A stretch of DNA of 64,000 nt from Streptomyces endocoffeicus (GCF_016741935.1 NZ_JAERRG010000010.1:124001-188000); one strand, 5' to 3'. Positions 35,650 to 45,081 are shown, numbered from the stretch's first letter. Translations and numbers: made by a program. Notes: a model not told the origin generated them from the letters alone.

Positions 35650-36654
35650 GTGGACGTATCCGTGACCATGTGGGGGCTGACGATCATCGGCCTCTGCGCC
35701 CTGATCGCCGTCGACTTCTTCATAGGCGGCCGCAAACCGCATGAGGTCTCCATGAAGGAGGCCGGGATCTGGACCGCCGTCTGGGTCGCCCTCGCCGGGC
35801 TCTTCGGGCTCGGGCTGCTGGTCTTCGCGGGCGGTCAGCCCTCCGGCGAGTTCTTCGCGGGTTTCATCACCGAGAAGTCGCTGAGCGTCGACAATCTCTT
35901 CGTCTTCGTCCTGATCATGGCGAAGTTCTCCGTGCCGACGATCTACCAGCAGCGGGTGCTGATGGTGGGTGTGCTCATCGCCCTGGTGCTGCGCGCGGTC
36001 TTCATCGCCGCCGGTGCCGCGATCGTCTCGACCTTCGCCTGGGTCTTCTACATCTTCGGCGCCTTCCTCATCTGGACGGCCTGGAAGCTCATCCAGGAGG
36101 CGCGGGCCGATGAGGAGGAAGAGGAGTTCGAGGAGAACCGGCTGCTCAAGGCGGTCGAGAAGCGAGTCCCGTCCACCGACCGGTACCACGACACCAAGCT
36201 GTTCATCGTGGAGAACGGCAAGCGGCTGATGACCCCGATGCTGATCGTCATGCTGGCGATCGGCACCACCGACGTCCTCTTCGCGCTGGACTCGATACCC
36301 GCGATCTTCGGCCTCACCCAGGATCCGTACATCGTCTTCACCGCCAACGCCTTCGCGCTGATGGGCCTGCGCCAGCTGTACTTCCTCATCGGCGGCCTGC
36401 TCAAGAAGCTGGTCCACCTCTCGTACGGGCTGTCGATCATCCTCGGCTTCATCGGCGTCAAGCTGGTGCTGCACGCGCTGCACGAGTCCGGGGTGCATGT
36501 CCCGGAGATCAGCATCCCGGTCTCGCTCGGGGTCATCTGCGCGGTGCTCGCCGTCACCACGGCCACGAGTCTGTACGCCTCGAAGAAACAGGCCCTGGCG
36601 GAGGCGGGGAACGGGGAGGACCGGGCCCGGGACAAGGACAGCGTCGACGTCTGA
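35650..36654 (+). CDS. TerC-family integral membrane protein (manganese exporter-like)
   Basis: The 334-residue product starts at GTG 35650, four bases after GGAGGA. It has eight or so membrane segments and the TerC signatures GFITEKSLSVDNLFVFVLIM and MLIVMLAIGTTDVLFALDSIPAIFGLTQDPYIVFTANAFALMGLRQLYFLIG. The acidic residues in SVDN and ALDSIP are those proposed to bind metal. TerC/YkoY-type proteins export manganese, often to load exoenzymes during secretion. The riboswitch-like leader supports manganese as the ligand. The C-terminus is cytosolic and charged. Confidence 0.93.
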   Translation: MDVSVTMWGLTIIGLCALIAVDFFIGGRKPHEVSMKEAGIWTAVWVALAGLFGLGLLVFAGGQPSGEFFAGFITEKSLSVDNLFVFVLIMAKFSVPTIYQQRVLMVGVLIALVLRAVFIAAGAAIVSTFAWVFYIFGAFLIWTAWKLIQEARADEEEEEFEENRLLKAVEKRVPSTDRYHDTKLFIVENGKRLMTPMLIVMLAIGTTDVLFALDSIPAIFGLTQDPYIVFTANAFALMGLRQLYFLIGGLLKKLVHLSYGLSIILGFIGVKLVLHALHESGVHVPEISIPVSLGVICAVLAVTTATSLYASKKQALAEAGNGEDRARDKDSVDV

Positions 36655-36742
36655 CGGCGCCCGCGGCGTCACCGCCCTGACGGCGCCCGAGAGCGCCCGG
36701 CGGCGTCTGACAGCTGCCCAGTCCCGGATCCGGGAGACGGGC

Positions 36743-38095
36743 TCACACAGCCGCCTCCCCGGCCTCCAGAGGCCGTACGGCCGACCGTCCACCATCCGGA
36801 CGGTCGGCCGTCGGCCGTGTCTCCGGCAGCAGGGCGAAGCAGCCCAGGCTCAGCAGCGCCACGCCGGTCAGATACGCGGCGACGCCCCAGGGCGGGCCGT
36901 CGCCGTGGGAGACCGCCGTCGCCACGATCGGGGTGAGCGCCCCGCCCAGGACGCCCGCGAGGTTGTAGCCGAGCGCCGCCCCCGTACACCGCACCCGCGC
37001 CTCGAACAGCTCGGGCAGATAGGCCGAGGTCACGGCGAACATGGTGATGAAGGCGAGCAGCGCGCCCAGGAAGCCCAGGAACATCAGCGGCGGCTCACCG
37101 GTGCGCAACAGCGCGACCAGCGGAAACATCCACACCACGATGGCCACGCAGCCCACCAGGCACATCGGCCGCCGCCCGAAGCGGTCGCCGAGATGGGCCG
37201 CCAGGGGCGTCAGGGCGCCCAGGACCGCCACGGCCGCCATGATGCAGCCCAGCAGGGTGGTGCGGGCGACCCCGAGCCGCTCCGTGCCGTACGCCAGCGC
37301 CCAGGTGGTGACCGCGTAGAAGACGGCGTAGCCCACCGCGAGACCGCCCGCGGTCAGCAGGACCAGCCGCCAGTGGCCGCGCACCACCTCGGCCAGCGGC
37401 GCGGCGGCCTGCTCGCCGCGCTCGGCCAGCTCCCGGAACCGCGGGGACTCGGTCACCTGGGCCCGCAGCAGCAGCCCGGCGCCCGCCAGCAGCCCCGCGC
37501 CCCAGAACGGCACCCGCCACCCCCAGGACCGGAACTCGCCATCGCTCAGCGTGGCCGACAGGGCCAGCATCGTGCCGTTGGCCAGCAGAAAGCCGATGGA
37601 CGGGCCGACTTGCGGAAAGCCCGACCACAGCCCGCGCCGTGCGGCGGGCGCGTGCTCGGCGGTCAGCAGCACCGCGCCGCCCCATTCGCCGCCCAGCCCC
37701 AGCCCCTGCAGGAAGCGCAGCACGAGCAGCAGGACGGGGGCGGCGATGCCGATCGAGTCGTAGGTCGGGACGAAGCCCACGGCGACGGTGGCGAGACCGG
37801 TGAGCAGCAGTGAGGCGATGAGCACCGGACGGCGCCCGTGGCGGTCGCCGAGGGGCCCGAAGAGCATCGAGCCCAGCGGCCGGGAGACGAAGCCGACGGC
37901 GAAGGTGCCGAAGGCGGCGAGGGTGCCGGCCAGCGGCGAGAAGGTGGGGAAGAACAGCGGGCCGAGGACGAGCGCCGCGGCCGTGCCGTAGACGAAGAAG
38001 TCGTAGAACTCGATCGCGGTGCCGGCCATGGACGCGGCGGCGAGGCGGACCATGGACGGTGAGCGGTCATGCTGCGGAGAGCGGTCGTGCTGCAT
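36743..38095 (-). CDS. MHS-family MFS transporter
   Basis: The 450-residue product has 12 predicted membrane segments. Signatures are GTAIEFYDFFVYGTAAALVLGPLFFP (start), RPLGSMLFGPLGDRHGRRPVL (motif A), RFLQGLGLGGEWGGAVLL and SAYLPELFEARVRCTGAALGYN. This matches the metabolite:H+ symporter subfamily (shikimate, citrate or proline/betaine). The substrate is unknown. The ATG at 38095 lacks a clear ribosome binding site; MVRLAAAS at residue 15 is an alternative. The gene ends 88 bases after the convergent terC gene. Confidence 0.9.
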   Translation of the reverse strand: MQHDRSPQHDRSPSMVRLAAASMAGTAIEFYDFFVYGTAAALVLGPLFFPTFSPLAGTLAAFGTFAVGFVSRPLGSMLFGPLGDRHGRRPVLIASLLLTGLATVAVGFVPTYDSIGIAAPVLLLVLRFLQGLGLGGEWGGAVLLTAEHAPAARRGLWSGFPQVGPSIGFLLANGTMLALSATLSDGEFRSWGWRVPFWGAGLLAGAGLLLRAQVTESPRFRELAERGEQAAAPLAEVVRGHWRLVLLTAGGLAVGYAVFYAVTTWALAYGTERLGVARTTLLGCIMAAVAVLGALTPLAAHLGDRFGRRPMCLVGCVAIVVWMFPLVALLRTGEPPLMFLGFLGALLAFITMFAVTSAYLPELFEARVRCTGAALGYNLAGVLGGALTPIVATAVSHGDGPPWGVAAYLTGVALLSLGCFALLPETRPTADRPDGGRSAVRPLEAGEAAV

Positions 38096-38173
38096 GACGC
38101 GACAACCGGCCCGGCCCGCCGGGGGTCACGGGGCGTACGGAGGCACGCGGCGCTCCGGGGCGTGCGAGCGCCG

Positions 38174-38830
38174 CTACCAGCCGCGCTCGCGCCACTCGCC
38201 GAGGTGCGGGCGCTCGGCGCCGAGGGTGGTGTCGTCGCCGTGGCCGGGGTAGACCCAGGTCTCGTCGGAGAGCTGGTCGAAGAGCTTGGTCTCGACGTCG
38301 TTGAGCAGGCTCTCGAACGCCTTGGGATCCTTACGGGTGTTACCGACCCCGCCCGGGAAGAGGCAGTCGCCGGTGAACACGTGCGGATGGCCGTGCGGAT
38401 CGTCGTAGATCAGGGCGATGCTGCCCGGGGTGTGGCCGACCAGATGGCGGGCGGTCAGCTCGACCCGGCCGACCCGCAGCGTGTCGCCGTCCTCGACCAG
38501 GACATCGGTGCGCGCCGGGATGCCCTCCGCGTCGTAGCGGCCCGCGTAGGTACGGGCGCCGGTGGCCTCCATCACCTCGCGCAGCGCACCCCAGTGGTCG
38601 GGGTGGCGGTGGGTGGTGACCAGGGACGCGATCCCGCTCTCGCCGATGAGGGAGAGCAGGGTGTGCGGCTCCGCGGCGGCGTCGATCAGCAGCTGTTCGT
38701 CGGTGGCCCGGCAGCGCAGCAGATAGGCGTTGTTGGACATGGGGCCCACCGCGACCTTCGAGATCATGAGATCGGGCAGTTCATGCACGTCGGCCGGTCC
38801 GCCGACCGTCACCACTCCGCTGTAGGTCAT
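38174..38830 (-). CDS. MBL-fold metallo-hydrolase
   Basis: The 218-residue product carries VTTHRHPDHWGAL (HxHxDH metal motif), LTARHLVGHTPGSIALIYDD, VFTGDCLFPGGVGNTRKD and YPGHGDDTTLGAERPHL, the pattern of glyoxalase II-like hydrolases. The YPGHGDDTTLG end is shared with mycothiol-related persulfide or thioester hydrolases. The substrate is probably a low-molecular-weight thiol ester. ATG 38830 lies six bases after TAGGCT, so it is probably leaderless. It lies four bases from the stop of the mycothiol-dependent enzyme gene and is probably co-transcribed with it. Confidence 0.92.
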   Translation of the reverse strand: MTYSGVVTVGGPADVHELPDLMISKVAVGPMSNNAYLLRCRATDEQLLIDAAAEPHTLLSLIGESGIASLVTTHRHPDHWGALREVMEATGARTYAGRYDAEGIPARTDVLVEDGDTLRVGRVELTARHLVGHTPGSIALIYDDPHGHPHVFTGDCLFPGGVGNTRKDPKAFESLLNDVETKLFDQLSDETWVYPGHGDDTTLGAERPHLGEWRERGW

Positions 38831-38834
38831 GGCC

Positions 38835-39581
38835 TCAGCCTAGTGCGGGCAGGGCGGGCAGGGGACCGTCGGGGCAGGATAGACCGGCGCCGTCCGTACG
38901 GCCGGTGAGCCAGCCCAGCAGGGCGGCGGGCGAGCCGGTGACGGTGACCGGGGACTCCCCGGGGGCGGCGGGGCGGCCGGTGTGCCGGACGTCCGCTTCG
39001 CCGGGCCCGGTGGCCAGCCGCAGCGGGGGAATATCCGGGTGCCCGGCGAACCTTGTACCAGTGAGCACGGTGAGCTGGCTCTCGACGAACGTGGCGGGGA
39101 GATCCGCCACGGTGCGGCCGATGCCGAGATCGACATGGTGCAGCTCGACCTCGGTGAGGCGGCGCAGCGGCAGCCCGGCGGCCGGCTCCCGGAGACCGCC
39201 GCGCAGGGCCACCTCGTACGGCAGGCGCTCCGGGGGCAGCGCGGCGACCGCCGCGTCGAAGCGGGCGGCGCTGGTGCGCAGGTCGTCCAGGTGGACGGCG
39301 AGCGGCCGGGCGGCATCCCGCCGGATGTCGGCGTCGCGCGTCTCCGCGTCGGGGTACATCGGAGTCTCTTCGCCGGTCCGGGCCCAGGTGAGGAGGTTCA
39401 CCATCGCGTCCGCGTTGCGGGCCAGGTGGGCCAGGACATGGCCGCGGGTCCAGCCCGGGAGCTCCGATGGACGGGCGAGGGAGGCATCGTCGAGGGCGGC
39501 GACGGCGGTCAGCAGCCGGGCCGTCGCCTCCTGAACGGCGGCGGCGTCCCGGGCGTAGTCGGCCCCGGCGTAGTCGGTCAT
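38835..39581 (-). CDS. Maleylpyruvate isomerase-family mycothiol-dependent enzyme
   Basis: The 248-residue product starts MTDYAGADYARDAAAVQEATARL. The DinB/MDMPI four-helix bundle is shown by LARPSELPGWTRGHVLAHLARNADAMVNLL, with conserved metal-binding His, and LRRLTEVELHHVDLGIG, where HHVD provides further ligands. The C-terminal domain (FVESQLTVL..GSPAALLGWLTGRTDGAGLSC) is the SCP2-like MDMPI_C domain. It should use mycothiol to isomerise or detoxify an electrophile; the substrate is unknown. ATG 39581 lies six bases after TACGGT, so it is probably leaderless. It is divergent from uvrA. Confidence 0.93.
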   Translation of the reverse strand: MTDYAGADYARDAAAVQEATARLLTAVAALDDASLARPSELPGWTRGHVLAHLARNADAMVNLLTWARTGEETPMYPDAETRDADIRRDAARPLAVHLDDLRTSAARFDAAVAALPPERLPYEVALRGGLREPAAGLPLRRLTEVELHHVDLGIGRTVADLPATFVESQLTVLTGTRFAGHPDIPPLRLATGPGEADVRHTGRPAAPGESPVTVTGSPAALLGWLTGRTDGAGLSCPDGPLPALPALG

Positions 39582-39810
39582 GACCCGACCGTAGTGCGCA
39601 CCACACGATCGGGTGAAGTCGGCTCCCGTGTCCCGCAAATCGAATGTGCGTGCTATAGGCTCGGTGTGCTGCATCCTTAAGACATCGTCGTCGTGCCCCC
39701 ATACCCTGGGTTGGGGGCTTCGCTCCGCTCCGCCTCTGCTCCGACCGGCAGGGCCGCCCCGCGAGCGGGCTCGGCGCACCCCGACCCTCTCAAGAAAGGT
39801 GCCGACCGGC

Positions 39811-42800
39811 GTGGCCGACCGTCTCATCGTTCGTGGCGCTCGCGAGCACAACCTCAAGAACGTCTCACTCGACCTTCCTCGCGACTCGCTCATCGTCTTC
39901 ACCGGGCTGTCCGGGTCGGGCAAGTCGTCCCTCGCGTTCGACACGATCTTCGCCGAGGGGCAGCGCCGGTACGTCGAGTCGCTCTCCTCCTACGCCCGCC
40001 AGTTCCTGGGGCAGATGGACAAGCCCGATGTCGACTTCATCGAGGGCCTGTCCCCCGCGGTGTCGATCGACCAGAAGTCGACCTCGCGGAACCCGCGCTC
40101 GACGGTCGGCACCATCACCGAGGTCTATGACTACCTCCGGCTGCTGTTCGCCCGTATCGGCAAGCCGCACTGCCCCGAATGCGGCCGTCCGATCGCCCGC
40201 CAGTCGCCGCAGGCGATCGTGGACCGGGTGCTGGAGCTCCCCGAGGGCAGCCGCTTCCAGGTGCTCTCCCCGCTGGTGCGCGAGCGCAAGGGGGAGTTCG
40301 TCGACCTCTTCTCCGATCTCCAGACCAAGGGCTACAGCCGCGCCCGGGTGGACGGCGCCACCATCCAGCTGTCCGACCCGCCGAAGCTGAAGAAGCAGGA
40401 GAAGCACACCATCGAGGTGGTCGTGGACCGCCTCACCGTCAAGGACAGCGCCAAGCGCCGGCTGACGGACTCGGTGGAGACCGCGCTCGGCCTCTCCGGC
40501 GGCATGGTGATCCTCGACTTCGTGGACCTGGAGGAGGACGACCCGCAGCGGGAGCGGATGTTCTCCGAGCATCTCTACTGCCCGTACGACGACCTGTCCT
40601 TCGAGGAGCTGGAGCCGCGCACCTTCTCCTTCAACTCGCCCTTCGGCGCCTGCCCGGAGTGCACCGGCATCGGCACCCGGATGGAGGTCGACCCGGAGCT
40701 GATCATCCCGGACGAGGAGAAGTCGCTGGACGAGGGCGCCATCCACCCCTGGTCCCACGGCCACACCAAGGACTACTTCGGCCGTCTGGTCGGCGCGCTC
40801 GCCGACGCGCTCGGCTTCCGTACCGACGTCCCCTGGGCCGGGCTTCCGCAGCGCGCCAAGAAGGCGCTGCTCAACGGGCACCGGACCCAGATCGAGGTCC
40901 GCTACCGCAATCGCTACGGCCGCCAGCGGGCGTACACCACGGCCTTCGAGGGCGCGCTGCCCTATGTGAAGCGGCGCCACTCGGAGGCGGAGAGCGACGC
41001 CAGCCGGGAGCGGTTCGAGGGCTATATGCGCGAGGTGCCCTGCCCCACCTGTGAGGGCACCCGCCTGAAGCCGATCGTCCTGGCCGTCACCGTGCAGGAC
41101 AAGTCCATCGCGGATGTCTCGGCGATGTCGATCAGCGAATGCGCCGAGTTCCTGCGCGGCATGGAGCTGAGCGCGCGCGAGAAGACCATCGCCGAGCGGG
41201 TCCTCAAGGAGGTCAACGAGCGGCTGCGGTTCCTGGTCGATGTCGGCCTGGACTACCTCTCGCTCAACCGCGCCGCGGGCACCCTCTCCGGCGGCGAGGC
41301 CCAGCGCATCCGGCTGGCCACCCAGATCGGCTCCGGACTGGTCGGCGTGCTCTATGTGCTGGACGAGCCGTCCATCGGCCTGCACCAGCGAGACAACCAC
41401 CGGCTGATCGAGACGCTGGTGCGGCTGCGCGACCTCGGCAACACCCTGATCGTCGTCGAGCACGACGAGGACACCATCAAGACCTCGGACTGGGTGGTGG
41501 ACATCGGCCCGGGCGCGGGCGAGCACGGCGGCAAGGTGGTGCACAGCGGGCCGCTGAGCGAGCTGCTGGTCAACCAGGAGTCGGTGACCGGGCACTATCT
41601 GTCCGGCAAGAAGGCCATCCCGCTGCCGGCGGCGCGCCGGCCCATGGACCCCAAGCGGCGCCTTACGGTCCACGGCGCCCGGGAGAACAACCTCCAGGAC
41701 ATCGACGTGTCCTTCCCGCTCGGAGTGCTCACCGCCGTCACCGGTGTCTCCGGATCGGGTAAGTCCACGCTGGTCAACGACATCCTCTACACCCATCTGG
41801 CCCGCGAGCTGAACGGCGCGCGGGCGGTTCCCGGGCGGCACACCCGGGTCGCCGGCGACGATCTCGTCGACAAGGTGGTGCATGTCGACCAGTCGCCCAT
41901 CGGCCGCACCCCGCGCTCGAACCCGGCCACGTACACCGGCGTCTTCGACCATGTGCGCAAGCTGTTCGCGGAGACGATGGAGGCCAAGGTCCGCGGGTAC
42001 CAGCCCGGGCGGTTCTCCTTCAACGTCAAGGGCGGCCGCTGCGAGAACTGCTCCGGTGACGGCACCATCAAGATCGAGATGAACTTCCTGCCGGATGTGT
42101 ATGTGCCGTGCGAGGTCTGCCACGGCGCGCGCTACAACCGGGAGACCCTGGAGGTGCACTACAAGGGCAAGTCCATCGCCGAGGTGCTGGACATGCCCAT
42201 CGAGGAGGCCCTGGACTTCTTCGAGGCGGTGCCCACCATCGCCCGCCATCTGCGCACCCTCAACGAGGTCGGGCTGGGCTATGTCCGGCTCGGGCAGCCC
42301 GCACCGACCCTCTCCGGCGGTGAGGCCCAGCGCGTGAAGCTGGCGAGCGAGCTCCAGAAGCGGTCCACCGGCCGCACGGTGTATGTGCTGGACGAGCCGA
42401 CCACCGGTCTGCACTTCGAGGACATCAGCAAGCTGATCAGCGTGCTCTCCGGCCTGGTCGACAAGGGCAACACGGTGATCGTCATCGAGCACAACCTCGA
42501 TGTGATCAAGACGGCCGACTGGGTCGTGGACATGGGCCCCGAGGGCGGTAGCGGCGGCGGTCTGGTGATCGCCGAGGGCACCCCGGAGGACGTGGCCTCG
42601 ATCACGGTCAGCCACACCGGGAAGTTCCTGCGGGACATGCTGGGCGACCGGGTGAGCGACGCCACGGTGCCCGCCGCGCGCAAGGGCGGCGTGACCACCA
42701 AGAAGGCGCCCGCCAAGAAGGCCGCCGCGAAGTCCACGGCGGCCAAGAAGACCGCGGCGAAGAAGACCGTGGCCAAGAAGGCGGCGGCCAAGACCACGGC

Positions 42801-42828
42801 CGCCGCCAAGCGGACGGCCGCGAAGTAG
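39811..42828 (+). CDS. uvrA: Excinuclease ABC subunit A with a basic tail
   Basis: The 1005-residue product starts at GTG 39811 (MADRLIVRGAREHNLKNVS), ten bases after AAAGGTG. It has two ABC ATPase modules: GLSGSGKSSLAFDT and GVSGSGKSTLVND as Walker A, LSGGEAQRIRLATQIGSGL and LSGGEAQRVKLASELQ as signatures, plus three zinc modules (CPEC...; CPTCEGTRL; CENCSGDG...CEVCHGARY). It finds DNA damage and loads UvrB. The last ~45 residues are a Lys/Ala-rich histone H1-like tail (KKAPAKKAAAKSTAAKK type) beyond the normal C-terminus. Unlike uvrB and polA, I find no RecA-NDp or clear LexA box upstream; TATAGG near 39654 is the best -10. Confidence 0.97.
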   Translation: MADRLIVRGAREHNLKNVSLDLPRDSLIVFTGLSGSGKSSLAFDTIFAEGQRRYVESLSSYARQFLGQMDKPDVDFIEGLSPAVSIDQKSTSRNPRSTVGTITEVYDYLRLLFARIGKPHCPECGRPIARQSPQAIVDRVLELPEGSRFQVLSPLVRERKGEFVDLFSDLQTKGYSRARVDGATIQLSDPPKLKKQEKHTIEVVVDRLTVKDSAKRRLTDSVETALGLSGGMVILDFVDLEEDDPQRERMFSEHLYCPYDDLSFEELEPRTFSFNSPFGACPECTGIGTRMEVDPELIIPDEEKSLDEGAIHPWSHGHTKDYFGRLVGALADALGFRTDVPWAGLPQRAKKALLNGHRTQIEVRYRNRYGRQRAYTTAFEGALPYVKRRHSEAESDASRERFEGYMREVPCPTCEGTRLKPIVLAVTVQDKSIADVSAMSISECAEFLRGMELSAREKTIAERVLKEVNERLRFLVDVGLDYLSLNRAAGTLSGGEAQRIRLATQIGSGLVGVLYVLDEPSIGLHQRDNHRLIETLVRLRDLGNTLIVVEHDEDTIKTSDWVVDIGPGAGEHGGKVVHSGPLSELLVNQESVTGHYLSGKKAIPLPAARRPMDPKRRLTVHGARENNLQDIDVSFPLGVLTAVTGVSGSGKSTLVNDILYTHLARELNGARAVPGRHTRVAGDDLVDKVVHVDQSPIGRTPRSNPATYTGVFDHVRKLFAETMEAKVRGYQPGRFSFNVKGGRCENCSGDGTIKIEMNFLPDVYVPCEVCHGARYNRETLEVHYKGKSIAEVLDMPIEEALDFFEAVPTIARHLRTLNEVGLGYVRLGQPAPTLSGGEAQRVKLASELQKRSTGRTVYVLDEPTTGLHFEDISKLISVLSGLVDKGNTVIVIEHNLDVIKTADWVVDMGPEGGSGGGLVIAEGTPEDVASITVSHTGKFLRDMLGDRVSDATVPAARKGGVTTKKAPAKKAAAKSTAAKKTAAKKTVAKKAAAKTTAAAKRTAAK

Positions 42829-42845
42829 CCCACGCTCCTATGCCC

Positions 42846-42877
42846 GCGCCGCGCCCGGACCGACCCGGGCGCGGCGC
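42846..42877. terminator. Terminator between uvrA and the pfkB-type gene
   Basis: A perfect 13-base stem GCGCCGCGCCCGG/CCGGGCGCGGCGC with a six-base loop lies between convergent genes and can serve both. Confidence 0.85.
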
Positions 42878-42900
42878 GAGCGCGGGCGCAACGGTTGGGC

Positions 42901-43851
42901 TCAGGCCAGCTCGGACGCGTAGGGCGGCTCCGCTCCCGCGCGGGAGCAGGTGATCGCGGCGGCGCGGGCGGCGAAGCCCAGCACATCCCGCCAGGCCGCC
43001 TCGTCCAGCTTGGCCAGCGCGGGCGCCGACAGTGCCTGGTGCCCCGCCAGCCGGTGCAGCAGCGCGGCGTTCACGGTGTCGCCCGCCCCGATGGTGTCCA
43101 CGATGTCCACCCGCTCGCCCGGCACCGAGATCACCGGGCCGTCCTGGCGCCGTACGCTCAGCCCCTCCCCGCCATGGGTGAGCACCACGGCCGCCGGGCC
43201 CGCCGCCAGCCACGCGCCCACGGCCCTCTCGACATCCCCCGCGTCCTCCGAGTCGGCCAGCCACCTCGCGTCCTCTATGGACAGCTTCAGCAGGCCGATA
43301 TGGGGCAGCCAGCCGCGGAAGCGGGCCCGGTAGGCATCGGCGTCGGGGATCAGACCGGTGCGGATATTGGGGTCCAGCGTGGTGAAGACCCCGCGCGCGG
43401 CCTCGCGCCGCAGCAGCTCCTCGTACGCGCTCGCGCCCGGCTCCAGCACCAGCGAGCAGGTGCCCAGCGACAGCGCGCTCACCCCCTCGGGAAGGGACGG
43501 CGGCAGGGTGAAGAGCCGGTCCGCGGTGCCCTGCACATAGAAGCCGTACCCGGCCGAGCCATCGGCCCCGATGGAGGCGACGGCCAGGGTCGTGGGCTCC
43601 TCGCCGCGCTGCACCAGCGCGGTGTCCACGCCGTCCTTCCGCAGGCCCTCCAGCAGCGCCTCCCCGAAACCGTCCGTGGAGACCCGCGAGCAGAACGCGG
43701 TGGGCGAGCCGAGCCGCCCCAGGGCCAGCGCGGTGTTGTACGGGCCGCCGCCGCGCGCGGGCCGCAGCGCGGGCAACTGACCCTCCGCCGCGGGGCTCGG
43801 CGTGCGCTCGGGCACGAGGTCGATCAGGGCTTCTCCGGCGACGACGATCAC
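42901..43851 (-). CDS. PfkB-family carbohydrate kinase
   Basis: The 316-residue product starts at GTG 43851 (MIVVAGEALIDLVPE), overlapping the lacI stop by four bases; AAAGGA lies upstream within lacI. It has the PfkB signatures GGGPYNTALALGRLGSP and DTIGAGDTVNAALLHRLAG (catalytic Asp). It resembles fructokinases and 2-keto-3-deoxygluconate kinases; the sugar is unknown. Translational coupling with the LacI regulator suggests that its substrate or precursor is the inducer. Confidence 0.93.
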   Translation of the reverse strand: MIVVAGEALIDLVPERTPSPAAEGQLPALRPARGGGPYNTALALGRLGSPTAFCSRVSTDGFGEALLEGLRKDGVDTALVQRGEEPTTLAVASIGADGSAGYGFYVQGTADRLFTLPPSLPEGVSALSLGTCSLVLEPGASAYEELLRREAARGVFTTLDPNIRTGLIPDADAYRARFRGWLPHIGLLKLSIEDARWLADSEDAGDVERAVGAWLAAGPAAVVLTHGGEGLSVRRQDGPVISVPGERVDIVDTIGAGDTVNAALLHRLAGHQALSAPALAKLDEAAWRDVLGFAARAAAITCSRAGAEPPYASELA

Positions 43852-44906
43852 GAGACGGGGTCCTTTCCGGCGATTCCGGGAGTTCCGGGGAGCGGTCGGT
43901 CGAGGCCTTCGGCCACACAGCCGCACGAGGTGCGGTGGACGAAGGCACAGGGCAGCCGGACGGTGCGCGGCGGCCGCCCCGGATTCTCCAGCCGCTCGAG
44001 CAGCAGCCGGACGGCGGTGGCGCCGACCTCCCGGCCGGGCTGGGAGATCGCGGTGAGCCCGGGGGAGAAGACATCCGCCCAGGAGAAGTCGTCGAAGCAG
44101 ACCAGCGCGAGATCGTCCGGCACGCTCAGCCCCGCCGTCCGCAGGGCGCGCAGCGCACCGATGGTCATCGCGTTGTTCGCGGTGATGATCGCGGTGGGCG
44201 GCTCGGGGAAGGCCAGCAGCCGGTGGACGGCGTCCTCCGCGCCCCGCGCCTCGGAGTGGCCCTCGGCCAGCAGCCCGGGGCGGAACGGCAGCCCGTGCCG
44301 CTCCAGCCCGGCCCGGTAGCCCGCGATCCGCTCGGTGGTGGTGCTCAGCCCCGGCAGCCCGGCGACCAGTCCGATGCGGGTGTGGCCGAGATCGGCGAGA
44401 TGGTCGACCAGCTGTTCGACGGGGCGGACGTTCTCGACGCACACCTGGTCATGGGCGTCGCCGACCAGCCGGTCGAGGAAGACGGCGGGGATCTTACGGC
44501 GGGCCAGATACTCCAGCAGCCCGGCGGGCCCGGCCGACGGGGCGACGAGCACGCCGTCCACCCGTCGCTCATGCAGCAGCCGGACGACGGTCAGCTCATG
44601 CTCGGGGTCGTCATGCGGATCGGCGATCAGCAGACCGTAGCCCCGCTCCAGGGCGCCGGCCTCGACGCCCTGGAGGATCTCGGTGAAGTACGGATTGCTG
44701 ATCGCCGAGACGGCCAGGCCGATCGAGCGGGTGCGCGCGGTCACCAGGGAGCGCGCCAGCGTATTGGGGATGTATCCGAGCTCGTCGATGGCGTCCAGCA
44801 CGGCCTTACGGGTGCCGGGGCGGACCGGCCGGGTCTCGTTGAGCACATGCGAGACGGTGGCCACGGACACCCCGGCGCGACGGGCGACATCGACCATGGT
44901 TGCCAT
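43848..44906 (-). CDS. LacI-family transcriptional regulator
   Basis: The 352-residue product starts MATMVDVARRAGVSVATVSHVLN, a classic LacI helix-turn-helix and hinge (LARSLVTARTRSIGLAV), followed by the periplasmic-binding-like sensor domain (DPEHELTVVRLLHERRVDGVLVAPSAG, LVCFDDFSWADVFSPGLTAISQPGREVG). It probably represses its own operon with the PfkB kinase in response to a sugar or sugar phosphate. A near-palindrome at 45054-45081 with a central TTGCGCAA is the likely operator. The extended C-terminal CGCVAEG motif is often seen in this subfamily. Confidence 0.94.
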   Translation of the reverse strand: MATMVDVARRAGVSVATVSHVLNETRPVRPGTRKAVLDAIDELGYIPNTLARSLVTARTRSIGLAVSAISNPYFTEILQGVEAGALERGYGLLIADPHDDPEHELTVVRLLHERRVDGVLVAPSAGPAGLLEYLARRKIPAVFLDRLVGDAHDQVCVENVRPVEQLVDHLADLGHTRIGLVAGLPGLSTTTERIAGYRAGLERHGLPFRPGLLAEGHSEARGAEDAVHRLLAFPEPPTAIITANNAMTIGALRALRTAGLSVPDDLALVCFDDFSWADVFSPGLTAISQPGREVGATAVRLLLERLENPGRPPRTVRLPCAFVHRTSCGCVAEGLDRPLPGTPGIAGKDPVS

Positions 44907-45053
44907 CCGCTGCGGTCCTTAACGTCGAGATCGTCGGGGGAGTCGGTCCAAGGGGGAGCCGGTCCAGGGGGGAGCCGGTCCCAAGGGCGAGTTCGGGTCC
45001 GTCGGGCTGCCGAGCCCTGCTGGGGGCACGTAACGTATCGCATCGGGCGGCAG

Positions 45054-45081
45054 ACGTAAACGTTTGCGCAAGCGCTTACGT
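45054..45081. promoter_or_regulatory. LacI-type operator candidate
   Basis: The 28-base element has arms ACGTAA/TTACGT around a central TTGCGCAA and is symmetric at 24 of 28 positions. It includes the half-sites AAACGTTT and AAGCGCTT. It lies 148 bases before lacI and 77 bases before the Rieske gene on the other strand, so the regulator might control both. Confidence 0.65.

Noticed and set aside
39582..39810. LexA SOS box or RecA-NDp promoter before uvrA
   Set aside because: TCGAATGTGCGTGC matches only one half of the actinobacterial LexA consensus, and no TTGTC box occurs here. I do not claim damage control for uvrA.
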